Shown in pieces: positions 1 to 5,221 of a stretch of 5,366 bases of DNA. Each line of letters begins with the position of its first letter. The stretch's first letter is position 1. The stretch comes from SIG440 sp045645905. GTDB lineage: Bacteria; Bacillota; Clostridia; Monoglobales; Monoglobaceae. A program made the translations under genes and the position numbers. The stretch lies in assembly GCA_045645905.1 (NCBI GenBank), contig JAZRJT010000019.1:1-5366 (forward strand). Reading direction: 5' to 3'. The notes beneath the pieces are model-generated. The model was not told where the DNA came from. It was given only the letters and a program-made list of their open reading frames with translations, and searched no databases.

Positions 1-1553
1 GGTGTTACGGTTCAGAAACAATGGATATGGACCCAACAACAATCAAGGGTGTATGGGGCTTTAACGGCACCGAAAGACCCGGTGCAGTTTACCTTGCAGC
101 AGTTCTTGCAGGTCATGCACAGAAAGGTCTTCCTGCATTCGGCATCTACGGTCACGAAGTACAGGACAGAGATCAGGTTGCAGACATTCCTGAGGATGTG
201 AAAGAAAAGCTTCTCCGTTTCGGCAGATCTGCTGTTGCAGTTGCTACAATGAGAGGTAAATCATATCTTCAGATTGGTTCACAGTGTATGGGTATTGCCG
301 GTTCAATTATGGATCAGGATTTCATGGAAAGCTATCTTGGTATGAGAGTTGAATCTGTTGATGAGGTTGAAATTCTCAGACGTATGGAAGAAGGTATTTA
401 TAACGAAGAAGAATACCAGAAAGCACTAAAATGGACTCGTGAACACTGCAAGGAAGGCAGAGATGACAATCCTGAGTCTGTTAAATTCCTTGGCGAAGAC
501 AGAAAAATCAAGTTTACAGACGAAGAAAAGGACAAACAGTGGGAATTTACTGTTAAGATGTACTGCATCATCAAAGATTTGATGGCGGGAAACAAAAATC
601 TTCCTGACGCATTTGAAGAAGAAAAGGTTGGACACAACGCAATCGCAGGCGGTTTCCAGGGACAGAGACAGTGGACAGACCATTGGCCAAACTGCGACTA
701 TCCTGAAGCCCTTCTTTCTTCAACCTTCGACTATGAAGGTGCAAGGGAACCATATACACTCGCAACAGAAAATGATATTCTCAACGGACTTGGTATGCTC
801 TTTATGAGATTGCTTACACACAGAGCACAGATTTTTGCTGATGTTCGCACATACTGGTCAGGTGAAGCAACTGAAAGAGTTACAGGCTATAAGCTTGAAG
901 GTAAAGCCAAAGAATCAGATGGTATCATCCACCTTCTTAATTCTGGTGCAGCTTGTCTTGATGCTTGCGGTGAATGCACAGACGAAAACGGAAACGCTGT
1001 TATGAAAAAATGGTGGGAAGTTACCGATGAAGATATCAAAAAGATGACCGATGCAACCGTTTGGTGTGAAGCAGGTTTTGATAACTTCAGAGGCGGTGGT
1101 TTCTCAAGCCACTATACAACAAGAGCAGAAATGCCCTGCACAATGATAAGACTTAACCTTGTTCAGGGACTTGGTCCTGTACTTCAGATTGCCGAGGGCT
1201 GGACAGTTAAACTCCCTGATGAAGTTTCTGACACCCTTATGGAAAGAACCAACCCCACATGGCCCTGCACATGGTTCGCTCCAAGATGCGACGGCAAAGA
1301 AGGCAGCCCCTTCAAAACAGCATACGAAGTTATGCAGAACTGGGGTGCTAACCACGGTGCAATCAGCTACGGACACATCGGTGCTGACCTTATAACAATG
1401 TGTTCAATGCTGAGAATTCCTGTTTGTATGCACAATGTTCCTGAAGACAAAATCTTCAGACCTGCTGTGTGGAACGCATTTGGTATGGATAAAGAAGGTC
1501 AGGACTACCGTGCTTGTCAGACATATGGTCCTTTGTACAAAAACATCAGATAA
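1..1553 (+). CDS. fucI: L-fucose isomerase FucI (5'-truncated by window edge)
   Basis: FucI is a cytoplasmic Mn2+-dependent aldose-ketose isomerase that converts L-fucose to L-fuculose, and often D-arabinose to D-ribulose. The reading frame is open from base 3 (codon_start 3) and encodes 516 residues here. The ATG at 21 is internal: the codons before it read CYGSET, and CYGSETMDMDP continues as in E. coli FucI (591 aa), so roughly 75-85 N-terminal residues lie outside the window. Counting from that ATG, family blocks include WGFNGTERPGAVYLAA (12-27), GHNAIAGGFQGQR (204-216), ATEND (248-252), FADVRTYW (272-279) and NWGANHG (440-446). E250, D274 and H445 correspond to the E. coli metal ligands E337, D361 and H528 (from memory), so the enzyme looks active. 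The C-terminus (QDYRACQTYGPLYK) is intact. One oddity is a cysteine cluster C312-x3-C316-x2-C319 where E. coli has none. The identification is firm; physiological substrate preference is inferred. Confidence 0.96.
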   Translation, partial: CYGSETMDMDPTTIKGVWGFNGTERPGAVYLAAVLAGHAQKGLPAFGIYGHEVQDRDQVADIPEDVKEKLLRFGRSAVAVATMRGKSYLQIGSQCMGIAGSIMDQDFMESYLGMRVESVDEVEILRRMEEGIYNEEEYQKALKWTREHCKEGRDDNPESVKFLGEDRKIKFTDEEKDKQWEFTVKMYCIIKDLMAGNKNLPDAFEEEKVGHNAIAGGFQGQRQWTDHWPNCDYPEALLSSTFDYEGAREPYTLATENDILNGLGMLFMRLLTHRAQIFADVRTYWSGEATERVTGYKLEGKAKESDGIIHLLNSGAACLDACGECTDENGNAVMKKWWEVTDEDIKKMTDATVWCEAGFDNFRGGGFSSHYTTRAEMPCTMIRLNLVQGLGPVLQIAEGWTVKLPDEVSDTLMERTNPTWPCTWFAPRCDGKEGSPFKTAYEVMQNWGANHGAISYGHIGADLITMCSMLRIPVCMHNVPEDKIFRPAVWNAFGMDKEGQDYRACQTYGPLYKNIR

Positions 1554-1572
1554 TTTCATATTTCTTCAACAC

Positions 1573-1607
1573 AAAAGGAGATGCAAATTTTGCATCTCCT
1601 TTTTGAT
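1573..1607. terminator. Bidirectional rho-independent terminator between convergent fucI and the kinase
   Basis: AAAAGGAGATGCA (1573-1585) pairs perfectly with TGCATCTCCTTTT (1591-1603) around a short AT loop. It is followed by a T-run on the plus strand and by the complement of the leading A-run on the minus strand. It lies 19 bp after the fucI stop and 16 bp after the kinase stop (on the other strand), so it can end both transcripts. The symmetric A/T flanks support bidirectional use. Confidence 0.93.
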
Positions 1608-1618
1608 TATAGTAGAGT

Positions 1619-3058
1619 TTATTCAATTATTCCAATAAATCTTTCGTATGCTTTGTTCCATTCTGCCTCATCGGTTGGCGCGTATTCTGTGATTTCTGCA
1701 GAATTCATAATCACATCTGTCAGGTCAGAAATTTCGCCCTTTGCATAAAGCTGAACTGCCACATTACCAAGAGCAGTTGCCTCGATGGGGCCTGCAATAA
1801 CCTTTGCACCGGTTGAGTTTGCGGTCATCTGGCAAAGAAGCTTATCCTTTGTGCCGCCGCCAACCATATGTATTGAATGATATTCCTTGCCTGTGCAGTC
1901 TGCAATTTTTGCAAATGAATTTCTGTATTTAAGAGCGATGCTCTCATAGATACATCTTATAATCTCACCATCAGTTTCAGGAGCTCCCTGACCTGTTTTC
2001 TCGCAGTATTCACGAATTCTGCCGGGCATATCTCCGGGTGCAACAAAGCTCTGGTCATCCGGGTCAATGAAATACTTGAAGGGCTCTGATTTGAGTGCAA
2101 GCTCCTCCATATCACCATAGCTGTATTCCTTACCATCACGCTTGAATTGACGTCTTGTTTCCTGAATCAGCCACAAGCCAATGATGTTTCTTAAGAATCT
2201 TGTCTTTCCTCCAAAGCCATATTCATTTGTAATATTATATTTATTGGATTTTTCTGAAATTACAGGCTCGTCTGTAACTGTGCCGAAAAGTGACCATGTG
2301 CCGCAGGAAATAAAGATAAAGTCTTTATCTCTTGACGGAACAGCCGCAACAGCACTGGCTGTGTCGTGACCTGCAATTGCAACAACCTCTTTAGGTGTAA
2401 CGCCAAGCTCTTTTGCAAGTTCTTCCTTCATTGTTCCTACAACTGTACCTGCCTTAACAATTTCAGGGAAGATACTGCGTGGGTATCCAAAACGGTCGAT
2501 TACCTCCCATTTCCAGTCACACTTTTTCTGGTCAAACATATGGCTTGTTGATGCGATTGTGCTTTCGGCATACTGCTTGCCTGTGAGCATATAGCTGAAC
2601 AAATCGGGCATAAACAGGAATTTATCCATCTTTGTTAAGTCCTTTTCAGCAAGAAGCTGGAAAAGTGTGTTAAAGTTCATTACCTGAATACCTGTAAGGC
2701 TGTAAAGCTCCTTTTCAGGGATAATCTTAAACGCCTTTTCGGTGATGTTGTCAGTTCTTGAATCACGATAATTGAAGGGGTTTGCAATCAGGTTACCTTC
2801 CTTATCAATTGCACCATAGTCAACACCCCATGTATCGATTGCAATTGTGTCAAAGTCAGAAATTTCAGCCGCCTTCTTTATACCTGTTTTAATTTCATTA
2901 AAGAGAGCCTGTGCATTCCAACGCAACTCGCCGTTTTCATAGTTGGGGTCGTTTGAAAATCTGTGAACCTCGGTAAGCTCGATTTTCTTTCCGTCAAATG
3001 AGCCTAAAATAGCTCTGCCGCTTGATGCGCCAAAGTCTATCGCTAAAACTTTCTTCAT
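1619..3058 (-). CDS. rhaB: Rhamnulokinase-type FGGY carbohydrate kinase (L-rhamnulose or L-fuculose kinase)
   Basis: This is a cytoplasmic ATP-dependent kinase that phosphorylates O1 of a 6-deoxyketose, giving the 1-phosphate for aldolase cleavage. The 479 residues match the family length (E. coli RhaB about 489). Two actin-like FGGY domains are complete: phosphate-binding DFGASSGR (8-15), sugar-domain DTWGVDYG (75-82) and YRDSRT (97-102), catalytic GHDTASAV (230-237) with D232 as the likely general base, SCGTWSLFG (251-259), NIIGLWL (291-297), HMVGGG (397-402) and IAGPIEATALGN (421-432). These blocks resemble E. coli RhaB far more than E. coli FucK (for example DTWGVD, where FucK has TTFGVD). 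However, RhaB-like kinases can sit in fucose loci, and fucI is the convergent neighbour, so L-fuculose is a real alternative substrate. The ATG at 3058 is chosen because GAGG lies 8 nt upstream and MKKVLAIDFGASSGR is the normal family N-terminus. It has its own promoter and shares the divergent control region with rpsB. The family is certain; the substrate is not. Confidence 0.93.
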   Translation of the reverse strand: MKKVLAIDFGASSGRAILGSFDGKKIELTEVHRFSNDPNYENGELRWNAQALFNEIKTGIKKAAEISDFDTIAIDTWGVDYGAIDKEGNLIANPFNYRDSRTDNITEKAFKIIPEKELYSLTGIQVMNFNTLFQLLAEKDLTKMDKFLFMPDLFSYMLTGKQYAESTIASTSHMFDQKKCDWKWEVIDRFGYPRSIFPEIVKAGTVVGTMKEELAKELGVTPKEVVAIAGHDTASAVAAVPSRDKDFIFISCGTWSLFGTVTDEPVISEKSNKYNITNEYGFGGKTRFLRNIIGLWLIQETRRQFKRDGKEYSYGDMEELALKSEPFKYFIDPDDQSFVAPGDMPGRIREYCEKTGQGAPETDGEIIRCIYESIALKYRNSFAKIADCTGKEYHSIHMVGGGTKDKLLCQMTANSTGAKVIAGPIEATALGNVAVQLYAKGEISDLTDVIMNSAEITEYAPTDEAEWNKAYERFIGIIE

Positions 3059-3066
3059 ATCTCATA

Positions 3067-3074
3067 CCTCTTTT
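3067..3074 (-). promoter_or_regulatory. Ribosome binding site of the kinase gene
   Basis: On the minus strand the sequence AAAAGAGG precedes the ATG at 3058. Its GAGG core ends 8 nt before the start, which supports this start codon. Confidence 0.8.
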
Positions 3075-3091
3075 AATATGTAATTTATAAA

Positions 3092-3120
3092 AGTATACCA
3101 TAATTGTTCAAAAAAATCAA
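3092..3120 (-). promoter_or_regulatory. Predicted sigma-A-type promoter of the kinase gene
   Basis: Read on the minus strand, TTGATT (3120-3115) and TATACT (3097-3092) are separated by 17 bp. A TGG just before the -10 gives an extended -10 element (TGn). Transcription would start near 3085, leaving an untranslated leader of about 27 nt. I see no obvious operator or cre-like site, so regulation by sugar is not visible here. Confidence 0.72.
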
Positions 3121-3140
3121 TATAATAAATATGTAGGAAC

Positions 3141-3173
3141 AAAAAAATTTTGTTAAAATTTTCTCAAAAATTT
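3141..3173. promoter_or_regulatory. Phased A-tracts / UP-like element upstream of the rpsB promoter
   Basis: Three A(n)T(n) tracts occur in the 34 bp just upstream of the rpsB -35 box: 3141-3151, 3155-3162 and 3166-3173. Their A/T junctions fall at about 3147, 3158 and 3170, spaced 11 and 12 bp, close to one helical turn. Such tracts are known to curve DNA and to bind the RNA polymerase alpha C-terminal domain. The functional role here is inferred. Confidence 0.6.
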
Positions 3174-3174
3174 G

Positions 3175-3203
3175 TTGACAAATCGTGTTACCGGTGATAT
3201 AAT
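3175..3203 (+). promoter_or_regulatory. Consensus promoter of the rpsB-tsf operon
   Basis: A perfect TTGACA (3175-3180) and a perfect TATAAT (3198-3203) are separated by exactly 17 bp. TGA immediately before the -10 also satisfies the extended -10 motif. The start point is predicted near 3210. The match to the sigma-70/sigma-A consensus is exact, as expected for a highly expressed ribosomal protein operon. Confidence 0.93.
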
Positions 3204-3210
3204 ACATCAG

Positions 3211-3224
3211 TTGACATCTGTCAA
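3211..3224 (+). repeat. Inverted repeat at the predicted 5' end of the rpsB mRNA
   Basis: TTGACA (3211-3216) and TGTCAA (3219-3224) are perfect complements separated by TC. The repeat starts at about +1 of the predicted transcript. In RNA it would form a small 5'-terminal hairpin (TTGAC/GTCAA stem with loop ATCT); in DNA it has the symmetry of an operator. Its right arm (CTGTCA, 3218-3223) is also complementary to TGACAG at 3289-3294, so an alternative long-range pairing is possible. Confidence 0.55.
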
Positions 3225-3316
3225 GGTGTCGGCAGAATAATTAAAATACGCACATCATATGATTGTTCGGGCGGTGCTGCACTACCCATGACAGCTCCCG
3301 GACAAGGTGACTATGA

Positions 3317-3345
3317 TGGAGGTGTAAAACTTTGGAGGTGTAAAA
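3317..3345 (+). promoter_or_regulatory. Duplicated Shine-Dalgarno block before rpsB
   Basis: TGGAGGTGTAAAA occurs twice, at 3317-3329 and 3333-3345, with a 16-nt period. Each copy carries a strong GGAGGTG anti-SD match. The second copy lies 7 nt before the ATG at 3348 and fixes that codon as the start. The first copy is 23 nt from the ATG with no start codon at a suitable distance, so it looks like a tandem duplication or a ribosome standby/decoy site. Confidence 0.82.
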
Positions 3346-3347
3346 TC

Positions 3348-4100
3348 ATGGGAGTAATTCAAATGAAGCAATTGCTTGAAGCAGGTGTTCATTTCGGACA
3401 CCAAACACGCCGTTGGAATCCTAAAATGGCGGAGTACATCTTTACAGAAAGAAACGGTATCTACATTATCGATGTTCAGAAAACTGTAAAGAAAATTGAG
3501 GAAGCTTACTACTTTGTTCGCGATATCGCAGCAGAAGGCGGCAACGTTCTTTTTGTAGGTACAAAGAAGCAGGCTCAGGACGCTATCCGCGAAGAAGCTG
3601 AAAGAACTGGTATGTTCTACGTTAACGCAAGATGGCTTGGCGGTATGCTCACAAACTTTAAGACAATCAAGAGAAGAATTGACAGACTTTATCAGCTTAA
3701 GAAAATGAACGAAGACGGTACAATGGAACTTCTTCCCAAGAAGGAAGTTTTAAAGCTCAACCTTGAAGAAGAACGTCTCGAAAAGTTCCTTGGCGGTATC
3801 AAGGAAATGAAAGAACTTCCTGCTGCTATGTTCGTTGTTGACCCCAGAAAAGAAAAGAACGCTATCGCAGAAGCTCACAAGCTTGGTATTCCCGTAATCG
3901 CTATCGTTGATACAAACTGTGACCCTGAAGAAGCCGACTTCCCCATCCCCGGTAATGATGATGCTATCCGTGCTGTTAAACTTATCGTTTCAACAATCGG
4001 TAATGCAATCTTAGAAGGCAAGCAGGGTGAAGATTTTTCAGTTGCTGAAGCCAGCGAAGGAGAAACTGACGAAGTATCTCTTGATATGATTGAAGAATAA
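3348..4100 (+). CDS. rpsB: 30S ribosomal protein S2
   Basis: S2 is an essential late-assembling protein of the 30S subunit, at the head-body junction, and is needed for S1 association in bacteria that have S1. The 250 residues match the family (B. subtilis about 246). The N-terminus MGVIQMKQLLEAGVHFGHQ contains the first S2 signature (about 6-17). RRWNPKM (21-27), IFTERNGIYIIDVQKT (31-46), LFVGTKKQAQ (68-77), RWLGGMLTNF (95-104) and EKFLGGIKEMKELP (145-158) follow in family order. The second signature begins at P158 and runs through VVDPRKEKNAIAEAHKLGIP, followed by VDTNCDP (187-193) and NDDAIRA (203-209). The tail is acidic. The frame is open upstream to an ATG at 3288, but that start has no SD and would add 20 residues absent from S2 homologues; the ATG at 3348 has GGAGGTG 7 nt upstream. 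First gene of an operon with tsf. Confidence 0.97.
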   Translation: MGVIQMKQLLEAGVHFGHQTRRWNPKMAEYIFTERNGIYIIDVQKTVKKIEEAYYFVRDIAAEGGNVLFVGTKKQAQDAIREEAERTGMFYVNARWLGGMLTNFKTIKRRIDRLYQLKKMNEDGTMELLPKKEVLKLNLEEERLEKFLGGIKEMKELPAAMFVVDPRKEKNAIAEAHKLGIPVIAIVDTNCDPEEADFPIPGNDDAIRAVKLIVSTIGNAILEGKQGEDFSVAEASEGETDEVSLDMIEE

Positions 4101-4116
4101 TTGAATTTTACAGAAA

Positions 4117-4124
4117 GCGAGTGA
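4117..4124 (+). promoter_or_regulatory. Weak ribosome binding site of tsf
   Basis: The best anti-SD match before the tsf ATG is GCGAGTGA, 7 nt upstream, which lacks an unbroken GGAGG core. This contrasts with the strong duplicated SD of rpsB and suggests that tsf is translated less efficiently or by reinitiation after rpsB, whose stop is 31 nt upstream. Confidence 0.5.
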
Positions 4125-4131
4125 ATATATT

Positions 4132-5043
4132 ATGGCATTTACTGCACAAGATGTTAAAACTCTCAGAGAAATGACAAACTGTGGTATGATGGACTGTAAG
4201 AAGGCTCTTACTGAAACAAACGGCGATATGGACAAGGCTGTTGAATTCCTCAGAGAAAAAGGTCTTGCTACCGCTGCTAAAAAGGCCGGCAGAATCGCTG
4301 CTGAAGGTCTTGTTACATCATTAGTATTTGACAATGTTGGTGTTGTTGTTGAAATCAACACCGAAACAGACTTCGTTGCAAAGAACGCTGACTTCCAGAA
4401 GTTCGTTGCAGACGTTGCTGAATGTATTGCAAAGACAAATCCTGCTGACGTTGAAGCGCTGAAGAACGAAAAGCTTTACGGTGACCAGACTGTTGGCGAA
4501 GCTCTTACAGAAAAGATTGCTACAATCGGTGAAAATATGAACCTCCGTCGTTTTGAAAGATACGAAGGTGTTAACGTTGCCTACATCCATGGCGGCGGCA
4601 AGATTGGTGTTTTGGTTAACTTCAAGCTTGGTGACGAATCAAAGGCAGCTGACCCTGTATTCCAGGCAGCAGGTAAGGACGTTGCTATGCAGATTGCAGC
4701 CGTTAGCCCTAGGTATGTTAAGAGCGATGAAGTACCTAGCGAAGAAGTTGAGAAGGAAAAGGAAATCCTTAAGGCTCAGGCTCTTAACGAAGGCAAGCCC
4801 GAAGCAATCGTTGACAAAATGGTTGTTGGACGTATTCAGAAGTTCTTCAAGGAAATCTGCCTTGTTGAACAGCCTTATGTTAAGGATGGCAACTTGACAG
4901 TTGCTAAGTTCCTTGCAAATGTTGCAAAGGAAATCGGTACCGATATCGAAGTTGTTAAGTTTGCACGTCTTGAAAAAGGCGAAGGTCTTGAAAAGAAGGT
5001 TGACGACTTTGCAGCAGAAGTTGCAAAGATGGCAGGCAACTAA
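4132..5043 (+). CDS. tsf: Translation elongation factor Ts
   Basis: EF-Ts is the cytoplasmic guanine nucleotide exchange factor that releases GDP from EF-Tu so that it can rebind GTP and aminoacyl-tRNA. The 303 residues are slightly longer than E. coli (283) and B. subtilis (about 293). Residues 1-50 form the UBA-like N-domain that contacts EF-Tu, with VKTLREMTNCGMMDCKKAL (8-26) and DMDKAVEFLREKG (32-44). The core motif INTETDFVAKN (75-85) places D80 and F81 at the positions known in E. coli to reach the EF-Tu nucleotide site. NLRRFERYEG (137-146), YIHGGGKIGVLV (151-162) and AMQIAAVSPRYV (185-196) follow. A charged helical stretch (about 200-245) corresponds to the coiled-coil insertion region, and a conserved-type C-terminal module begins near QPYVKDG (247-253). 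The ATG at 4132 gives the normal start MAFTAQDVKTLRE. The last 24 codons are repeated downstream. Confidence 0.97.
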   Translation: MAFTAQDVKTLREMTNCGMMDCKKALTETNGDMDKAVEFLREKGLATAAKKAGRIAAEGLVTSLVFDNVGVVVEINTETDFVAKNADFQKFVADVAECIAKTNPADVEALKNEKLYGDQTVGEALTEKIATIGENMNLRRFERYEGVNVAYIHGGGKIGVLVNFKLGDESKAADPVFQAAGKDVAMQIAAVSPRYVKSDEVPSEEVEKEKEILKAQALNEGKPEAIVDKMVVGRIQKFFKEICLVEQPYVKDGNLTVAKFLANVAKEIGTDIEVVKFARLEKGEGLEKKVDDFAAEVAKMAGN

Positions 5044-5046
5044 TAT
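4969..5046 (+). repeat. 78-bp direct repeat, copy 1 (3' end of tsf)
   Basis: This block covers the last 24 tsf codons plus the stop and three following bases. It recurs 253 bp downstream (5222-5299) with 75 of 78 identical bases by manual alignment. Similarity ends abruptly on the left (4967-4968) and fades right after the stop codon on the right. Confidence 0.93.
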
Positions 5047-5061
5047 CTTATTAGGCATTTC

Positions 5062-5096
5062 AAAAAGGATGACGGTTCTTCCGCCATCCTTTTTTC
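5062..5096 (+). terminator. Rho-independent terminator of rpsB-tsf
   Basis: AAAAAGGATG (5062-5071) pairs with CATCCTTTTT (5085-5094). After one A-C mismatch the stem continues CGG/CCG around the loop TTCTT, and a T-run follows. It lies 18 bp after the tsf stop. No pyrH or frr, which often follow tsf, appears before the window ends. Confidence 0.93.
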
Positions 5097-5122
5097 TTCG
5101 CCTTTTTCTTCTACTTATTGAT

Positions 5123-5144
5123 AAAAAACCCTTGCGGGTTTTTT
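5123..5144. terminator. Second terminator hairpin downstream of tsf
   Basis: AAAAAACCC (5123-5131) and GGGTTTTTT (5136-5144) form a perfect 9-bp stem around the tetraloop TTGC. The symmetric A and T flanks make it potentially bidirectional. It is redundant with the terminator just upstream. Confidence 0.8.
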
Positions 5145-5152
5145 CCTGATTC

Positions 5153-5172
5153 CAAAAAGCTCTCGCTTTTTG
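5153..5172. terminator. Third terminator-like hairpin
   Basis: CAAAAAGC (5153-5160) and GCTTTTTG (5165-5172) form a perfect 8-bp stem with loop TCTC. GC content is low and no long T-run follows the stem, so on its own it would be a weak terminator. It belongs to the run of A-flanked hairpins in this interval. Confidence 0.5.
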
Positions 5173-5185
5173 TCAACCTACATTA

Positions 5186-5208
5186 AAAACAGTCCACCGG
5201 ACTATTTT
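5186..5208. terminator. Fourth terminator-like hairpin
   Basis: AGTCC (5191-5195) and GGACT (5199-5203) pair around the loop ACC. The stem extends through one C-A mismatch into AAAA (5186-5189) and TTTT (5205-5208). It ends 13 bp before the second tsf-tail copy. Confidence 0.55.
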
Positions 5209-5221
5209 CTTAACACTCCGG

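Larger units (their letters stand above)
3204..3347 (+). promoter_or_regulatory. Structured 5' leader of rpsB, candidate ribosomal-protein autoregulatory RNA
   Basis: The leader is about 138 nt from the predicted start point to the rpsB ATG, long for a simple untranslated region. TTGTTCGGG (3263-3271) pairs with CCCGGACAA (3297-3305) over 9 bp with one G-U wobble. Inside it GCTG (3276-3279) can pair with CAGC (3292-3295), leaving an asymmetric internal loop and the apical loop CACTACCCATGA. CTCC at 3295-3298 is complementary to GGAG in either downstream SD, and these bases overlap the stem, so an open/closed switch is conceivable. Leaders that bind S2 and repress rpsB translation are known in other bacteria (for example the gammaproteobacterial rpsB leader); whether this is the same type is inference from hand folding. 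Confidence 0.5.

Noticed and set aside
21..23. ATG at 21 as the start of fucI
   Set aside because: The frame is open to the window edge and the preceding codons encode CYGSET, which continues the known FucI sequence. The true start lies outside the window.
3211..3241. Second tandem rpsB promoter (TTGACA at 3211 with AATAAT at 3236)
   Set aside because: The spacer would be 19 bp and the -10 is imperfect; the TTGACA is better explained as one arm of an inverted repeat. The upstream promoter is an exact consensus.
3288..3347. 20-residue N-terminal extension of S2 starting at ATG 3288
   Set aside because: No SD precedes it, the added residues do not resemble S2 N-termini, and the ATG at 3348 has an ideal GGAGGTG and the canonical start of the protein. 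The extension is leader sequence read through.
4639..5058. 139-codon open frame on the minus strand opposite tsf
   Set aside because: It is fully antisense to a conserved gene, has no recognisable domains, and has a phenylalanine/leucine/asparagine-rich composition typical of the complement of a lysine/glutamate-rich gene.
4901..5149. 82-codon plus-strand open frame across the tsf end and first terminators
   Set aside because: It is a shifted frame of tsf running through two terminator hairpins. There is no SD and no family resemblance.
5062..5208. CRISPR-like or integron attC-like array
   Set aside because: The hairpins differ in sequence, have irregular spacing and share no repeat unit. 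Only the A/T flanks are alike, as expected for terminators.
5047..5221. Small mobile element (MITE or IS remnant) between the two tsf tails
   Set aside because: I found no terminal inverted repeats spanning the interval, no transposase fragment and no short target duplication apart from the 78-bp tsf tail. The interval is reported as a possible scar, not called as an element.
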